This document shows positions 43,292 through 55,700 of a stretch of DNA of 64,000 bases, one piece after another. Both the position numbers and the translations under genes were made by a program. The notes under the pieces were generated by a model. The model was not told the origin of the DNA and searched no databases. It worked only from the letters and a program-made list of their open reading frames with translations. The stretch covers positions 83,184,408 through 83,248,407 of the forward strand of contig OX377202.1 in assembly GCA_947396885.1 (NCBI GenBank), given 5' to 3'. This DNA is from Heligmosomoides polygyrus polygyrus. Lineage: Eukaryota > Nematoda > Chromadorea > Rhabditida > Heligmosomidae. Numbering within the stretch: position 1 is the stretch's first letter; each line of letters begins with the position of its first letter.

Positions 43292-46207
43292 ATGGGAAGG
43301 ACGAGTACGGAGAGGCTGCTAAAATCTCAGGGCCTAACCAGGCTGCGCAAATTGAGAAGGACTACGATGACGATCTGTACTTACAACGCCCGCACGCTTG
43401 CATCGGAAGCATCCGTCGAGGACCTGATGATGCAAGCCAGGAAGATCAAGTACAACGTCATCGGACTGACCGAGACGAGAAGACACCACCCCCTGCACGC
43501 CGCCTACGACTCCGGAGAAGAACTGTTCCTCGGAACATGCGACAGCAGAGGAGTAGGCGGCGTTGGTGTCCTCGTCAACACGCACTTGGCCATGAACATC
43601 GATTCGTACGAGTCTCTGACAAGCCGAATCGGACGTCTGCGACTGAAGCGATGTGGTTCCGTGCCAGCTTTGACTGTATTCGTCGCGTATGCCCCAACAT
43701 CCGACTACGACGACGAAGAAGTCGAAGCCTTCTACGTGGAGCAGGAGAAGTTCTATAAGGAAGATCACACCTTGTACAAGGTGATCGTCGGCGACTTCAA
43801 CGCCAAAATCGGACCGCGAAGGTCGCCGGAAGAACTTCACATCGGAACCCACGGTTTGGAGTGGAACGAGCAAGGTGAAAGGCTGTCTGAGTTTATCACG
43901 TCGACCAAGACCATCCATGGAAACTCGCAGTTCCAGAAGCCTCCCTCCCTACGATGGACCTGGGAATCTCCCGGTGGCCAGTTCCACAACGAGATTGACC
44001 ACATCATCTTCAACCGCAAATATTGCCTGACCGACGTCTCCGTTGTCCCCAAGTTCTACACGGGATCGGACCACCGCCTCCTTCGCGCAAGGTTCCGCTT
44101 TTCGCGTCAAGGAGAGAAGGCCGCGAAGTTCAAGAAGAGGAGTCCCAGAACGACCATCAACTGGGACCTCTACACCTCTCTTGCCGGTCTTTGGGAAGAT
44201 GCCGTCATGGACAACGTCGACGAGGAATACGACCGCTTCGTGCACCATCTCCACGATAGTGCTAAGGGAGCCGAGAGCATGAAGACCACCAAGAGACGTC
44301 TGTCTCCGGAAACTCTCGAGCTGATACGCCAGCGTGGAGCAGCACGAGCGTCAGGTAACTACCAACTGACGTCCGAGCTTGCGAAGCTATGCAGAGAGGC
44401 GATAAAGGAGGATCTTAAGGAGAGAAGGGCGGAAGTGTTGGCTGAAGCTGCAGAGGCAGGGTTGAGCATCCGCAATGCCCGCCGGAACTTCGCCAACTTC
44501 AAGACCAAGATGACAGCTCTCCGACGTCCCGACGGAACCGTCACCTCTTCCAGAAGGACCATGGAGAGGGTCATCCACGTCTTCTACTCCGATCTCTTCG
44601 ATAGCCACGTCCACCTGCCCCCATGCCATCTTCCGCAGGATGGATACGTCGTCCCCTCTGTTCTCCTATCCGAGATCCGACACGCCATCTCGTCGGTGAA
44701 GAAACGTACAGCACCCGGTCCCGACAGGATCAGACCCGAACACCTGAAGAACCTCCCGCCTACGCTCATCAACACCCTGGCGCGGCTCTTCACGCGCTAC
44801 CTGTCGGAGTGCAAGGTTCCATCTCAGTGGAAGACCAGCAGGACCGTCTAGCTGTACAAGAAGGGAGACGTGCACGACATTGGCAACTATCGCCCGATCT
44901 GCCTGCTATCCGTAGTCTACATGCTGTTCACTCGAGTCATCCTGAATAGAATTAGCAGAACGCTGGACGAAGGACAGCCATGCGAGCAAGCAGGATTTTG
45001 GAGAGGGTTCAGCACGATCGACCACATACACACCATTACGAAGCTCATCGAAGTGTCACGAGAGTACAAGCTGCCGCTGTGCCTTACGTTCATCGACCTG
45101 AAGAAGGCATTCGACTCCGTCGAGACTGAAGCGGTCCTCGAAGCCCTGCTCACTCAGGGCGTTCCTACTCAGTACATCAGAGTCCTCCGAGAGCTGTACA
45201 GTGGATTCACGACCAAGATCTCACCATTCTACAACGACGTCGTCGTCGACGTGAAGAGAGGGGTTCGGCAAGGGGATACCATATCCCCGAAGCTCTTCAG
45301 CGCCACTCTCGAAAACTTTACGCGCGGACTAGAATGGGAAGACATGGGAGTGAAGGTCGACGGCCGGCAACTACATCATCTGCGCTTCGTTGACGACATC
45401 GTGCTCATAACACCGAGCATCAGCCAGGCGGAGCGAATGCTGGCCGACTTCGATCGTGTATGTGGAAACGTTGGACTGCAGCTGAATCTTACGAAGACGA
45501 TGTTCATGAGGAACGGATGGGTTTCTGATGCCCCATTCTCGCTCAACGGAACGAACATCTCCGAATGCTCCAGCTATGTGTATCTGGGTCGCGAAGTCAA
45601 CATGGCCAACGACCTAGCACCAGAGCTGAGCAGGAGGAGAAGAGCGGCTTGGGGAGCTTTCAAGAGCGTCGAAGAAGTCGCGAAGAAGACGAAGAACGTC
45701 CGACTCCGTGCCTACCTATTCGACTCCACTGTTCTTCCTGCCCTAACATACGCCTCAGAAACCTGGGCTATACGAAAGCAGGATGAACACGCGATAAGCG
45801 TCGCGCAGCGTGGAATCGAGAGGACGATGCTCGGAGTGACACGACTCACGCAAGTGAGAGAAGGCCTCCGGAGTTCCGAACTTCGCCGACCCTCGAAGAT
45901 CAGAGACGCTGTCGCGTGGGCCAAGTTGTCGAAAATTAGGTGGGCCGGCCACGTAATGCGCTTCGCAGACACCCGCTGGACGAGAGCCATCACCGACTGG
46001 ATTCCGCGGGATGTCAAAAGAATACCAGGACGCCCACCAACGCGTTGGTCGGACTTCTTCGTTAAAGCTCTGAACGACCGATATGACGCTCTTCGTGTCC
46101 CTCGAGCGAGGAGGATCCATTGGACCACTCTGGCACGCGGCAGGGACGAATGGAGACGCTGCTGGCACCCGCTCGAGCAATTCGATGATCAACGGGACGA
46201 CAGGTGA
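43292..46207 (+). pseudogene. RTE endonuclease-reverse transcriptase, one in-frame stop
   Basis: A frame of 971 codons from ATG 43292 is interrupted only by TAG at 44849-44851 (codon 520), between RT motifs. The apurinic-like endonuclease holds TYNARTL, LTETRR, VGDFNAKIG and SDHRLLRAR in residues 25-270. RT begins with RTAPGPDRIRPEHL near 467; beyond the stop come NYRPICLLS, FIDLKKAFDSV, RQGDTISPKLF and the active site RFVDDIVLI (Val where YADD-type sites have Ala, a common RTE variant). The C-terminal block WAGHVMRF and GRPPTRW is typical of the clade. No frameshift is visible, so the copy is young and barely damaged. ATG-start peptides on either side of the stop should not be taken as separate genes. 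Confidence 0.9.
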
Positions 46208-46344
46208 CAGGTGACAGTTGATGGAGGAACGTAGAGATGGATGTATTATTGACTTCCTCGCAATTCAGACGATTATAATGCGAAACTTGCTAACTTTAAC
46301 TTTTGCTAACGTACATTGCTTGAAAAGTCTCAATCGCAGTTAGG

Positions 46345-46498
46345 TGTCGACATGTCGTTAGAGGGTACATTGTTGGGGTAGTAGGAAATGAGGAGTAGCG
46401 GGCTGGATAAGTGAAGGAAGTCACTATAATAAACACATGGTGTATATAAACCCGTTGAGGTAGGAATAAAGAGCTCTACCCGTCTTTGTATCTCTACA
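46345..46498 (+). repeat. Possible short LTR of a Gypsy-like element
   Basis: Begins TGTCGACATG and ends TCTCTACA (TG..CA borders). It has TATATAAA at 46442-46449 and AATAAA at 46465-46470, in the right order for an LTR promoter and polyadenylation signal. The usual primer-binding site directly after the LTR is not obvious; TGGCGATCAGG starts 13 nt later. No gag or pol is found in the next kilobase, so it would be a solo LTR or a scrap. Confidence 0.3.
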
Positions 46499-47454
46499 GG
46501 CCAATTTAACTGGCGATCAGGTCGGATAGCAGAAGGAGTCTCGAACCGAATACAACACCAGTAGAATACTGTCGGAAGTCGAGGCAATAACAGCGGCGAG
46601 GATGGAACCGGTCGTGAAGAAGAAGGGTCGAAGAAGTAACAGCAAGCGCTGCCGTTAACCTGGAGGGCCAAATGGTTGCGGATATGCGCTGTACAAGTTG
46701 GGGGAAACTTCCTCCAAGCGCGCCGCGCCGCACCCCTGCACGGTATATACCGGGCATGGCGTGACGCACTTGGTAGAAGCTGTTCACCAACTTTTTGACA
46801 AGACAAGTGTCTGAAGAAGACTAGCGATTAGTCTTCCTGGAAGAGGTAGGTAATTTTAATTATGAGCTGCTAGATTAACTTGTGCAAGGACGTGAGTTAG
46901 AGGAGGTTCCATTAGCGGAAATTCGCCGGCAATGGAAGGATATTTCCAGCCGCGTAAATAATCTTGGCAGAATGGTTTGGACTAATTTCCAAAGTTCAGA
47001 AATTGAACCAGGCGTTAAATGAGTATTATGGGAAACTTCAGAAGGCCGCAAACACCTGCCGGGTTGAGACGTACAGAATCATGGTGACGCGATAGTTACA
47101 ATGGTTTTCTCAGGTGGATTACAATCAGTCGAGACAAGGAAGCGTCTGGTAGAATGGGAGGAGTTAACCTCAACAAAAAAACTTCGGAACAAGTAGATCC
47201 ATATGAGCGTGTAGGATTAGAAGTTACGTATCTCAAGAAGGGCCCTCAAATAGTGGAAGTGACCCTTGTAAACTTGACAAAAAGCTGTGAGTCCCCACTA
47301 GTGATGTCGCAGTCCGTCATTAGAACAAGAGGTCACCATTTTCGATTACTTCCTGGAGGAGCCTGCACGCGACTTCATGCAGAGTCCTTTTGATGCAGAG
47401 TGATGGTACATGGAACCAGCTCCCAGCGACGTTCCTTATGTAACCATCTACTGC
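46499..47454. other. No recognised gene
   Basis: Moderately GC-rich to 46800, then AT-rich. A frame at 47154-47393 has no motif. Could be leader sequence of the putative LTR element on its left. Confidence 0.3.
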
Positions 47455-48985
47455 TACAATACCCACCATAAGGATTGGAAAAAGGGCGCCGTAGGCGCGT
47501 TTTCCACGTTCTTTCTTTTCTTTTGCTGTAGCCGTCTTGATCTTAATCCTTTTTGAAAAAATCACATACCGTCGTGATCACCTCGACGAGATCTACCCAC
47601 CGCCACAAAAACGTTTTTCGATACTCCATTTTTGACCGCTATTTTTTTGAAAGCGCCAGGGGGTACTCATTAGCGAGCGACGCCTCCACTAATTGCGCCC
47701 GAAGGACATTTAAGCACGCGGATTCAAAGCCAGCGCGGTGACAGTAGTAAAAGTTTAGTAGATCGAAAACTTTATAAAAGCACTGGCATACTAATATATT
47801 ATATATAATTTATTTTAATTTATTTTTCGATTTCTCTAAAAAGCACTATTAAATTTCTCAATTATCTAGCCAGCACTAGCAAAAAAATCTCTTTATCTGG
47901 TCACATCAAGAAAGATGATAAACGAGGATAGAAGGCGGTGCGGCAAATTCCGAATTGGAACGCGCCATGCACTCTACTTCTGCGGGATATTATAGAGAAT
48001 TGAACCCACAGTTGGTCTAACAACAAACGGTGCCTGAAGACGGGGAAATGTTTGGTCGTTGCTGATAGGAAGATATCGGGGATTGAAGGGGTTGCTTGAC
48101 CAGGACGGCGGCAGAACAAGGGGTCTCTGCTTTGCGGCAAACGACAGCCAGCGTGCCCTCTGATAGCGCTACTTCTGCGTAGTATGTCTGTAACTTTCTT
48201 AAACGGAAAGATACAAAGTTGAAATTCTTCTGAGCTCTAAAGCATAAATAGGGGCTACAAGTTTGCATAGTTAACTTAGAAAAAAAGGAAAATTTTTAAC
48301 TCTAAGTCCATTGTACCTCACTCTAAGCAATGGATTCCGTGCTGTAACTTTTTAAAGAAGGAGGCTAGAGTGCTGCTATGTTTTCTTTGCAAAATATGCT
48401 TCAATGGCTCTGACATAGGCAACGCATGAAGAGTTGCGCTCACTCTAATAGACTTTTTTCAGGTGTCAAAACTCGAGAAAAATCTACAACTTCCTGATCC
48501 CATTTTGTTTTCAAAATTTAGGACTCCACACTAGCCAGTCCTTCAAATGCTTGAGACAGCACATCTCACCACTGCAAGGGCTTTCTGACACTGTAGCTTT
48601 ATAAAATTTGAAGAGAGTCGACATTTGGACTTTTCCGCCGAAGTCGATTTCTAGGCAGCGCTCGGCTCGACCTGGGCTCTGCGCTCATCGCCCGCGTCCA
48701 CTGTAGGTCGTCCTCGCACCTGGGTGCGAGACCCAGCGGTACTACGCCATTTCTAGGGAGCGGCACACACCGTTGGACCAACGGGACTATTGATTGCCCC
48801 TACTTGTCTCATGGGTTTTTTTTTGAAAGTTTTTCATACATATCAAATAATAGAAATATTCTTTCGTTCTGAAACATACCATATTCAACTACCAGTTTTT
48901 CTGTCACCTACTTTGCATGCGTGGAAGAGCGCCAATCAAAACTATTCCATTGCGCTGTGCACCTACATTCCCCATCTTTATCAAA
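47455..48985 (-). repeat. Left arm of a large inverted duplication
   Basis: This stretch is matched in inverse order by 57845-59555 (see the right arm). Shared landmarks are CACCATAAGGATTGGAAAAAGG, AATTGCGCCCGAAGGACATTTAAG, GCGCCATGCA, the block around 48599-48781 with GGTGCGAGACCCAGCGG, and TTTGCATGCGTGGAAGAGCG. The match is interrupted by AT-rich unmatched parts at 47745-47890 and 48000-48330. No protein is recognisable; short frames shared by both arms (48790-48970 against 57850-58040) simply follow the DNA identity. Confidence 0.8.
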
Positions 48986-49774
48986 ATTCGATACGCTGCA
49001 TATCACGCTTGACTAACTTCCCTCCGCATGCTTATGACACCACCTCATGTAACGATACATTTGATTCTGTTTTTGGTCGTCCATTGGTACCGCAGCCAAT
49101 ATGAAGCGTTGGTTTCTGCGAATCACAAAGTGATTTTATTCTTGATTCTGGTCTTTGGTTTGTGGTTATCTCGAAACTCATTTCTTTCAACTTATTTGGT
49201 TAAGGTTGCGAGTTCCGAGGACGCAGAACTCTCTTGCGTGCCTCCTGAGTGGAAGCTGTAAGGTTCGGATCTCATCCAGAGCAGCCAATAGTTCTTTCCT
49301 CCGAGATCATTAATTTGATAAAAGAGACGTCGGAGGATAAGACAGTGATTTGTTCACCATTGACCACCACTATTCATTGTGTGATCCATACAGTTATTTA
49401 GATTACCTTTTTGATAGCCTGTAGAACTAGAATTCACGGCGTATTCTACAAGGGGATATATCAACTCCGATCTCCTTTCTTCTAATCCCTTTATTTTTCT
49501 CGACATCAACATAAGAAAATAATTCATGGCTTTCGTTCAGCGCAAAACAACGAGCCAGTGCTAAAAATATGTTGCTTTCTTACAATATCTCTTTCCTGAT
49601 TGTCCAATATACCTATTTTACCGAGATTTTTTGTGCTATTTGTACGACTCTGATCTGACTTGCTATATAGGAAGGGTTCAACAATCTTGTACCGCCCTTT
49701 CAAAAGTAACTAATTTTCTCAACGTATTTTCTTTGAAAACCCATAAAGTATAAAGGATAAAGGACGGCGTTACT

Positions 49775-49952
49775 CAATCCCTTTTGAGATGCGTCACGCC
49801 TTCTACTTCTACGGGATGTCGTGGAGGTGACTTAATTGAATATTTGGCCGTACAATGACTTGCGGTGGCGAGCCGATGAACAAGTCAGCGCTTTCCTTCC
49901 CAGAAAAGTCTGGTACCAACTGACACCGGAGGGATGGAAGGCTTGGCTGGTC
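49775..49952 (+). repeat. Dispersed repeat family R2, copy
   Basis: GCGTCACGCCTTCTACTTCTACGG, TGTCGTGGAGGTGA, CAATGACTTGCGGTGGC, AACAAGTCAGCGCTTTCCTTCCC and GGAAGGCTTGGCTGG recur at 38030-38240 (plus) and, inverted, at about 58865-59085 and 63350-63570. A short end piece lies at 56130-56165. The family is non-coding and many copies are heavily diverged. Confidence 0.65.
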
Positions 49953-50009
49953 TAGGAGGGAAATCCGAATCCGCTCCAGAATCTGGAGCGGATTCGGATT
50001 TCCCTCCTA
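49953..50009. repeat. Perfect 28-bp palindrome with a 1-nt loop
   Basis: 49953-49980 (starting TAGGAGGGAAATCC) is the exact reverse complement of 49982-50009, separated by a single A. The left arm continues the R2 repeat, the right arm is its mirror. Such a perfect snap-back is either a very recent event or a sequencing or assembly artefact. Confidence 0.95.
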
Positions 50010-50204
50010 TCGCATGCACGCGACAGGCGGCACCTTCTCCGACCTCGCTACACTCGCTCATCCTTTTAAGCGATCAAAATTGATAGGTTGCGTTTGCCAG
50101 TCCTTTTAAAATTTTTCGAGAAGGAATTGCCCATCAAGTGGCCACCTTAAATCATTGTAGACCAAACACGCATTCAAATTCAATTTTTTTTCATATTCAA
50201 TATT

Positions 50205-52745
50205 TCCTTTTTGTTAGGTGACGTTCCTCAGCTCTGGAAGGAGGCGTTGGTTACTCCGATTCCTAAAGCCTCTGAAAACAATCTTTTGAGCAACTTTCGC
50301 CCAATTAGTCTTACACCAACTCCTGTTAAAGTTATGGAAAAGATCATCAGTGATAGAGTACTCAATTTCTTAAACAAGAATGGAATGATTCCCGCTGAGC
50401 AGCACGGCTTTCTACCCGGAGCTTCTACCCTGACTAACTTGCTGGACTCCTATTATGACTGGACTTGCGCCCTCAATGAGGGGAAGTTTTTGGACATCTT
50501 TTACTTTGATCTTTCAAAGGCTTTCGACAGAGTCTCTCACAGTAAACTGTTGACCTGTCTTCAATCTTTGGGTGTTCATGGTAACCTCTTGAAATGGCTT
50601 GAATCCTACCTGCAGGAGAGACATATGACTGTTAGGGTCAAGAACTCCTACTCTACTAGGTATCAGTGTACCAGTGGGGTTCCTCAGGGAGGTGTGCTAT
50701 CTCCGTTACTGTTTTTGATGTACACAATTGAACTACCCATGCTCCTAAAAACTCATCCCGACATTAGAGTCCAGATGTATGCTGATGACATTAAGTTGTA
50801 CTGTGCCTATACTCAAGGCAGTTCCTCAGAGATTAGTAGTGCTCTTAGAACCAGCATTGCTAGACTGGTCTCTTGGACTTCTGATCATAGTATTCCATTT
50901 AATCTGAACAAGTCTATGGTTTTGCATCTAGGTGGAAGCAATGTAACTGAGTACGAAATTAATGGTGTCAAACTCAATTCATGTTCTCTGGCCAGAGATC
51001 TTGGTGTTACTATAGACACAAAACTTAACTTCTCAGTGCATGTGGATTATGTAGTGAAGAAGGCTCTGGCAACGCTTTTCGCCTTATTTCGTAACACCCG
51101 ATGCACAGATGCTGCAACACTTGTACGTCTCTACAAGGCTTATGTGCTGCCACATCTGGAGTATTGTTCCCAACTTTGGTGCCCTGTACTAAAGAAAGAT
51201 GCACTTAAAATCGAAAGGGTCCAGCAAATTTTCACGCGTCTACTTTGGTATAGGACTTTGGGTGAAATGAGAGGATCTACCCTTCCCAGCTACAGTGAGA
51301 GGTTAAACCTGTTTTCGTTAGACTCTTTGCAGTACAGGCGGATTTTGGCTGACTTGGTTTTTTGCTTCAGGCTTCTCAGAGGTGAGACAAAGCTCAAAGC
51401 CAGCAAATACTGGGTTTTTATGCCCACTAGCCTAAGGCGGAATCGCTTCATTCTTCATTATCGGAAAATCCACAAAAGGAACTATTCCAGAATGTTTAAC
51501 ACAGTCTTCTGTAGGTGCGCGCGATGGTTCCGTCGCATTCCACCTGAAGTTTTCGTCGCAGATTCTAGTGAAGCTTTCAAAGGGAAGTTGAAAAAGCTTG
51601 ATTTGTTCCACCTACTTAATGAACAGCCTGTGTATCTGTAAAGAGTTTCAGACATCTGCCGTTTCGCATGTCATCTGCCACCGACAAGAATTGTCTGTTC
51701 CACTGCCATGAACCTTAGATTCGCAGGATGGATACATCCTCGTCTGGTACTGGCTATCGAGCCCTCTTCCTCTGTTGGCTTACTCCATCTATGGTGTTGT
51801 TTAGCTCAAGACTTGTTGTTTTCAATTTTCAGTTTACTTCATCTATGGTTTTGTTTAGCTGGTGATTTTTTTTAAATTTTTGCTTCTCGCAGTGGGTTTA
51901 AACTGAGCGGATGTTTCACTCTTCTCTCACATAATTTTTTCAAGCTGGGGGTACGGTCTAATTATGTTTAGCTGTCTTTATATTGTGTCCTTTTCTCCCT
52001 AAATACTTTCCTTTCCATTATCAAATTCCTTGTTATGCCTCCTGTACTTCGTTCACGGTGTGGAGGCTCCTACATAAATAGCCACCCCGGCTTGTCGTTT
52101 TCGACTCCCAATACTGGCTATTAACCAGCACTTGGACTGATGTCTTTTTACATGCCGATTTCATTTCTTTTCCTTCCTGGCCGCCGCCGAGGTGCGTACC
52201 AGTATAATGAGGTCTCTGAAAGACGGGACCCGCCTGGCGGTGCGTGCCCTGAGAGCTATGGACTAAACACATTACACATTGTTTAACTTGAAATGTTAGC
52301 TGGTTCTCACCCCTACACCGTATATTTCAGTACTACTATATATACGCGAATTTTTCTCAAATAAATAATTGATTTTAATATCAATATTCCACTATAGTTA
52401 TTCTTCTATTGAAAAATGCTCTTCTATTAAAGCTCCTCTCAGCAGGTTTCAAGTCTGTGCTGGGGGAGTGAAACATCTGCTATGAAAGCTCCCTTTCTTA
52501 TTGTTTAGTTGGTCACAAAGGATTCTGTCATTTCGCTCTTTCTTCTATCTAGCCGATTTAATGGGTCCTATCCAATTGTGCTCTCTTTCTTTTCTGATGT
52601 TATTTTTGTTTGTTTCGTTTCTCCTACTGAAACCTTTTATCCATCACTATTGGGTTTTTGTGTTCGGTTCCTTGGAGTGCTTCCTTTATGGCTGACTGTC
52701 TGGTGGTGCACGCCGTCTTGCGGCGTATTAAATAAATAAATAAAT
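50205..52745 (+). mobile_element. 5'-truncated CR1-type LINE
   Basis: The element begins inside its reverse transcriptase at about 50205, continues through a 1.1-kb 3' untranslated part and ends in a TAAATAAATAAATAAA run at 52729-52744, the short tandem tail of CR1-like elements. The upstream endonuclease part is missing, the usual result of incomplete reverse transcription. Confidence 0.85.
50211..51641 (+). pseudogene. CR1/Jockey-type reverse transcriptase, N-terminally truncated
   Basis: The 476-codon frame has no internal stop. It shows RT blocks in order: LVTPIPK, NFRPISLTPTPVKVMEKII near 27, EQHGFLPGASTLTNLL near 62, YFDLSKAFDRVSHSKLL near 97, TSGVPQGGVLSPLLFLMYT near 155 and the active site MYADDIKLY near 190. 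Then follow the thumb region (FNLNKSMVLHLG, ARDLGVTID) and the C-terminal LPHLEYCSQLWCP and HLLNEQPV. A normal element has about 450 further residues with an endonuclease in front. The first Met shown is not a natural start; the frame is a truncated remnant even though it is open. Confidence 0.88.
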
Positions 52746-52779
52746 TGCTTTCAAAAATTGCTTTTACTCCCACATGGTT

Positions 52780-55700
52780 CAGCGCCTCATCGTGGCGTGG
52801 GGGTGGCAATGGGTGTCGAACTGCGATGTACAGCGGAGGTTTTCAATCTCCGGCAGGGTCTCCCAGGCTGAGAAGGAGTTCGACAATTCTTCGGAAGCCT
52901 AGCGAAGTCTGAATCACAGCACGCCCCGAAGGCACGAAAGGGGCACCCCGAAGGCAAGAAAGGGGTGATACGAGCTCCGCCCGGGGCGAGAAGGGAGGTA
53001 GACACCACAAACGGTTATTGGTTTTGTGGTGTCACCTCATGTGAAGTCCGGCACGCCATGCCCTGCAGAAATTGCAAAAATGGCAACGGTTCCAGCGTCA
53101 GGCCCAGGTTGACAGGCCGGCTGATGGAGAAACCTGTCACAAACCATGATCAAAAGTCGCAATGGAATCAGTATAAAGGCTAGGACGTCACCCGGAAGTG
53201 ACGCGCAGAACCCCCGCCCGAGTTCTGCGGTCAGTAGGCGAGGGCTACCGAGGGCAGAACGACCTCGGCCAAAGAAGCTAGTTCGAGTGGGGACTCTGAA
53301 TGTGGGAACGCTGACCGGAAGATCCAGAGAGGTGGCCGACTTGATGAAGCGCAGAAAGATAGAAGTCCTGTGTCTGCAGGAAACGAGATGGAAAGGAGCG
53401 AAGGCCAAGGAGATTGGAGAAGGGGTCAAGCTGTTCTACAACGGAGAGGATACGAAGAGGAACGGTGTCGGGATAGCTGTCGCAGAGTCCCTCAGGGATT
53501 CGGTAGCTGCTGTTCAAAGGATAAACGACCGCATCATGTCACTGCGGCTCGACACGAAGGAGGGTTACTGGACTGTCATGTCCGTCTACGCCCCTCAGAC
53601 CGGATGCCCCGAGCACGAGAAAGATGATTTCTACTTCACGCTCGAGGAGGCCATAAGGTCCGTACCAGAAGGCGATTACCTGTCCATAGCAGGGGACATG
53701 AATGGCCACGTAGGGAGTGGCAGAAGAGGAGTAGAAAGGGTTCATGGAGGTAAAGGGGTCGGCTTGATGAACCCAGATGGAGAAAGAATTCTCGAGCTGG
53801 CTATTTCCCACGACCTGGTGGTCTGTAGCACCTTCTTCGCGAAGAGGGAGAGCCAGAAGGTGACCTATGCTAGCGGAGGAAGAAGGACGGAAGTCGACCA
53901 CATCCTAGTGCGAAGACCTGCCTTGAAAACTGTCCGGGATGTGAAGGTCCTTCCGGCTGAAGATGTAGCACCACAGCACAGGCCATTGGTAGCTGACCTG
54001 GCCATACCTCTACCCAGCAAACCCAAGGTAAGAACAAAACCCAGAATCCGATGGTGGAAACTGCGGGGTTCAGAGCGCAACGAGCTACGAAGGAGGGTGC
54101 TCGATGCAGGTCTTCCGGATCCAACTGGTCCCGTGAACGAGACCTGGAGGAGGGTGACCCAAACGATTCTACGATGTGCCAAGGAAACCCTCGGTGAAAC
54201 AAAGGGAGGGATCAGAGGAGATAAGGCTGCATGGTTCTGGAATGAAGAGGTGCAGGCGGCGGTGAGGAAAAAGAAGGAGGCCTATAAGCAGTGGCAAACG
54301 ACAAGCGCACCCGAGCATCTTACAGTCTATAGGAAGATGAAGAGCCTGGCAAAAGCAGCTGTAGCGAAAGCGAAGAGAGCGGAGATGGATGCCCTATATG
54401 AGAAGCTAGACGGGCCACAGGGAGAGAAGTTTGCTATCCGGCTGGCTAAGGCGCGGCATAGAGCTTGCGCCGACATTCGAGTGGTCAAGACAGTGAGGGG
54501 TGCTGACGGCAGGGTACTACGGAGGCCAGTCGAGGTCAGAAAAAGATGGGAGGAGTACTTCAAGGAGCTCCTGAATGAAGAATTGCCTCGTCGCGAAGTT
54601 CAAGAAGAACAACCAACGGAAGGACCCATCCCATCCTGGACGCGGGAAGAGGTTCGCAACGCCATAGGAAAGATGAAGCTCGGGAAGGCAGCTGGACCTG
54701 ATGGGGTGCCAGTAGAGGCTTGGAAGGTGCTTGGGGACTGTGGAGTCAATTGGCTGACACAGTTCTTCAACAGAGTCATGATAGACAGTAAGATGCCGGA
54801 TGACTGGAGGGACAGCATCATAGTCCCCATCTTCAAACAGAAAGGGGACTCGTCCGAGTGCTCCAACTACCGAGGGATCAAACTGATCTCGCACACGATG
54901 AAGATCTACGAACGTCTGGTTGACTCGAGGCTGAGGGAGATGGTGACAATCTCCCAGGAGCAGTGGGGCTTCATGCCTGAGAGGTCCACCACAGACGCCA
55001 TCTTCATCGCTCGCCAGGTAATGGAGAAATATCGGGAGAAACGAAAGCCCTACTACATGGCCCTTCTGGACTTGGAGAAAGCCTACGACAGGCTACCCCG
55101 GGCCGTGCTCTGGAAATCGCTCCGAGGTAGAGGTGTCCCGGAACGTCTGATCACAGTCGTAAAGGACATGTACGAAGGCTCGAAAGCGGCGGTACGAACC
55201 CCACACGGAATGACAAAGAAGATGGACATCACAGTGGGTGTACATCAAGGGTCGGCTCTGAGTCCGTTCCTCTTCGTGCTGACGCTTGACTGCATAGTGA
55301 AACTCCTGGAGGAAGGCCCTCTCAGGACCATCCTCTACGCGGACGATATCGCTCTAGTAGCCGACAGCCGGGAGGAGCTGGAGGAGAAGGTGAGGCTGTG
55401 GCAAGTAGCCCTCGCGGATAATGGCCTGCGGCTGAACGTGAAGAAGACCAAGTTTATCAGCTCTGAGCAGTGCACTAGACCGATCCTAGACTGCCAAGGG
55501 GAGGCGATCGAGAAGGTGAAAGAATTCCGCTACCTCGGAAGTGACCTATCCGAGGAAGGAAGTGTGGACCAGGCGGTCAGGGGACGGATAAACGCAGCCT
55601 GGCTCAAATGGAGGGAGTCCACAGGAATCCTCTGCGACCGTAGGTGCTCCAGGACACTCAAAGGAAAGCTCTATAGAACAGTGGTGAGGCCTGCCCTCCT

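Larger units (their letters stand above)
42751..46240 (+). mobile_element. Near-complete RTE-clade LINE (RTE-1 type)
   Basis: It has a GC-rich 5' leader (about 42751-43291) with a hairpin at 42796-42836, one long coding frame at 43292-46207, and a 3' end with repeated ACAGGTGACAGGTGACAGTTGATGG-like sequence. The first 540 bases contain no second ORF. Fragments of the same type lie at 37740-37870 and 39500-40150. Exact outer borders are not fixed because I see no target duplication. Confidence 0.85.
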
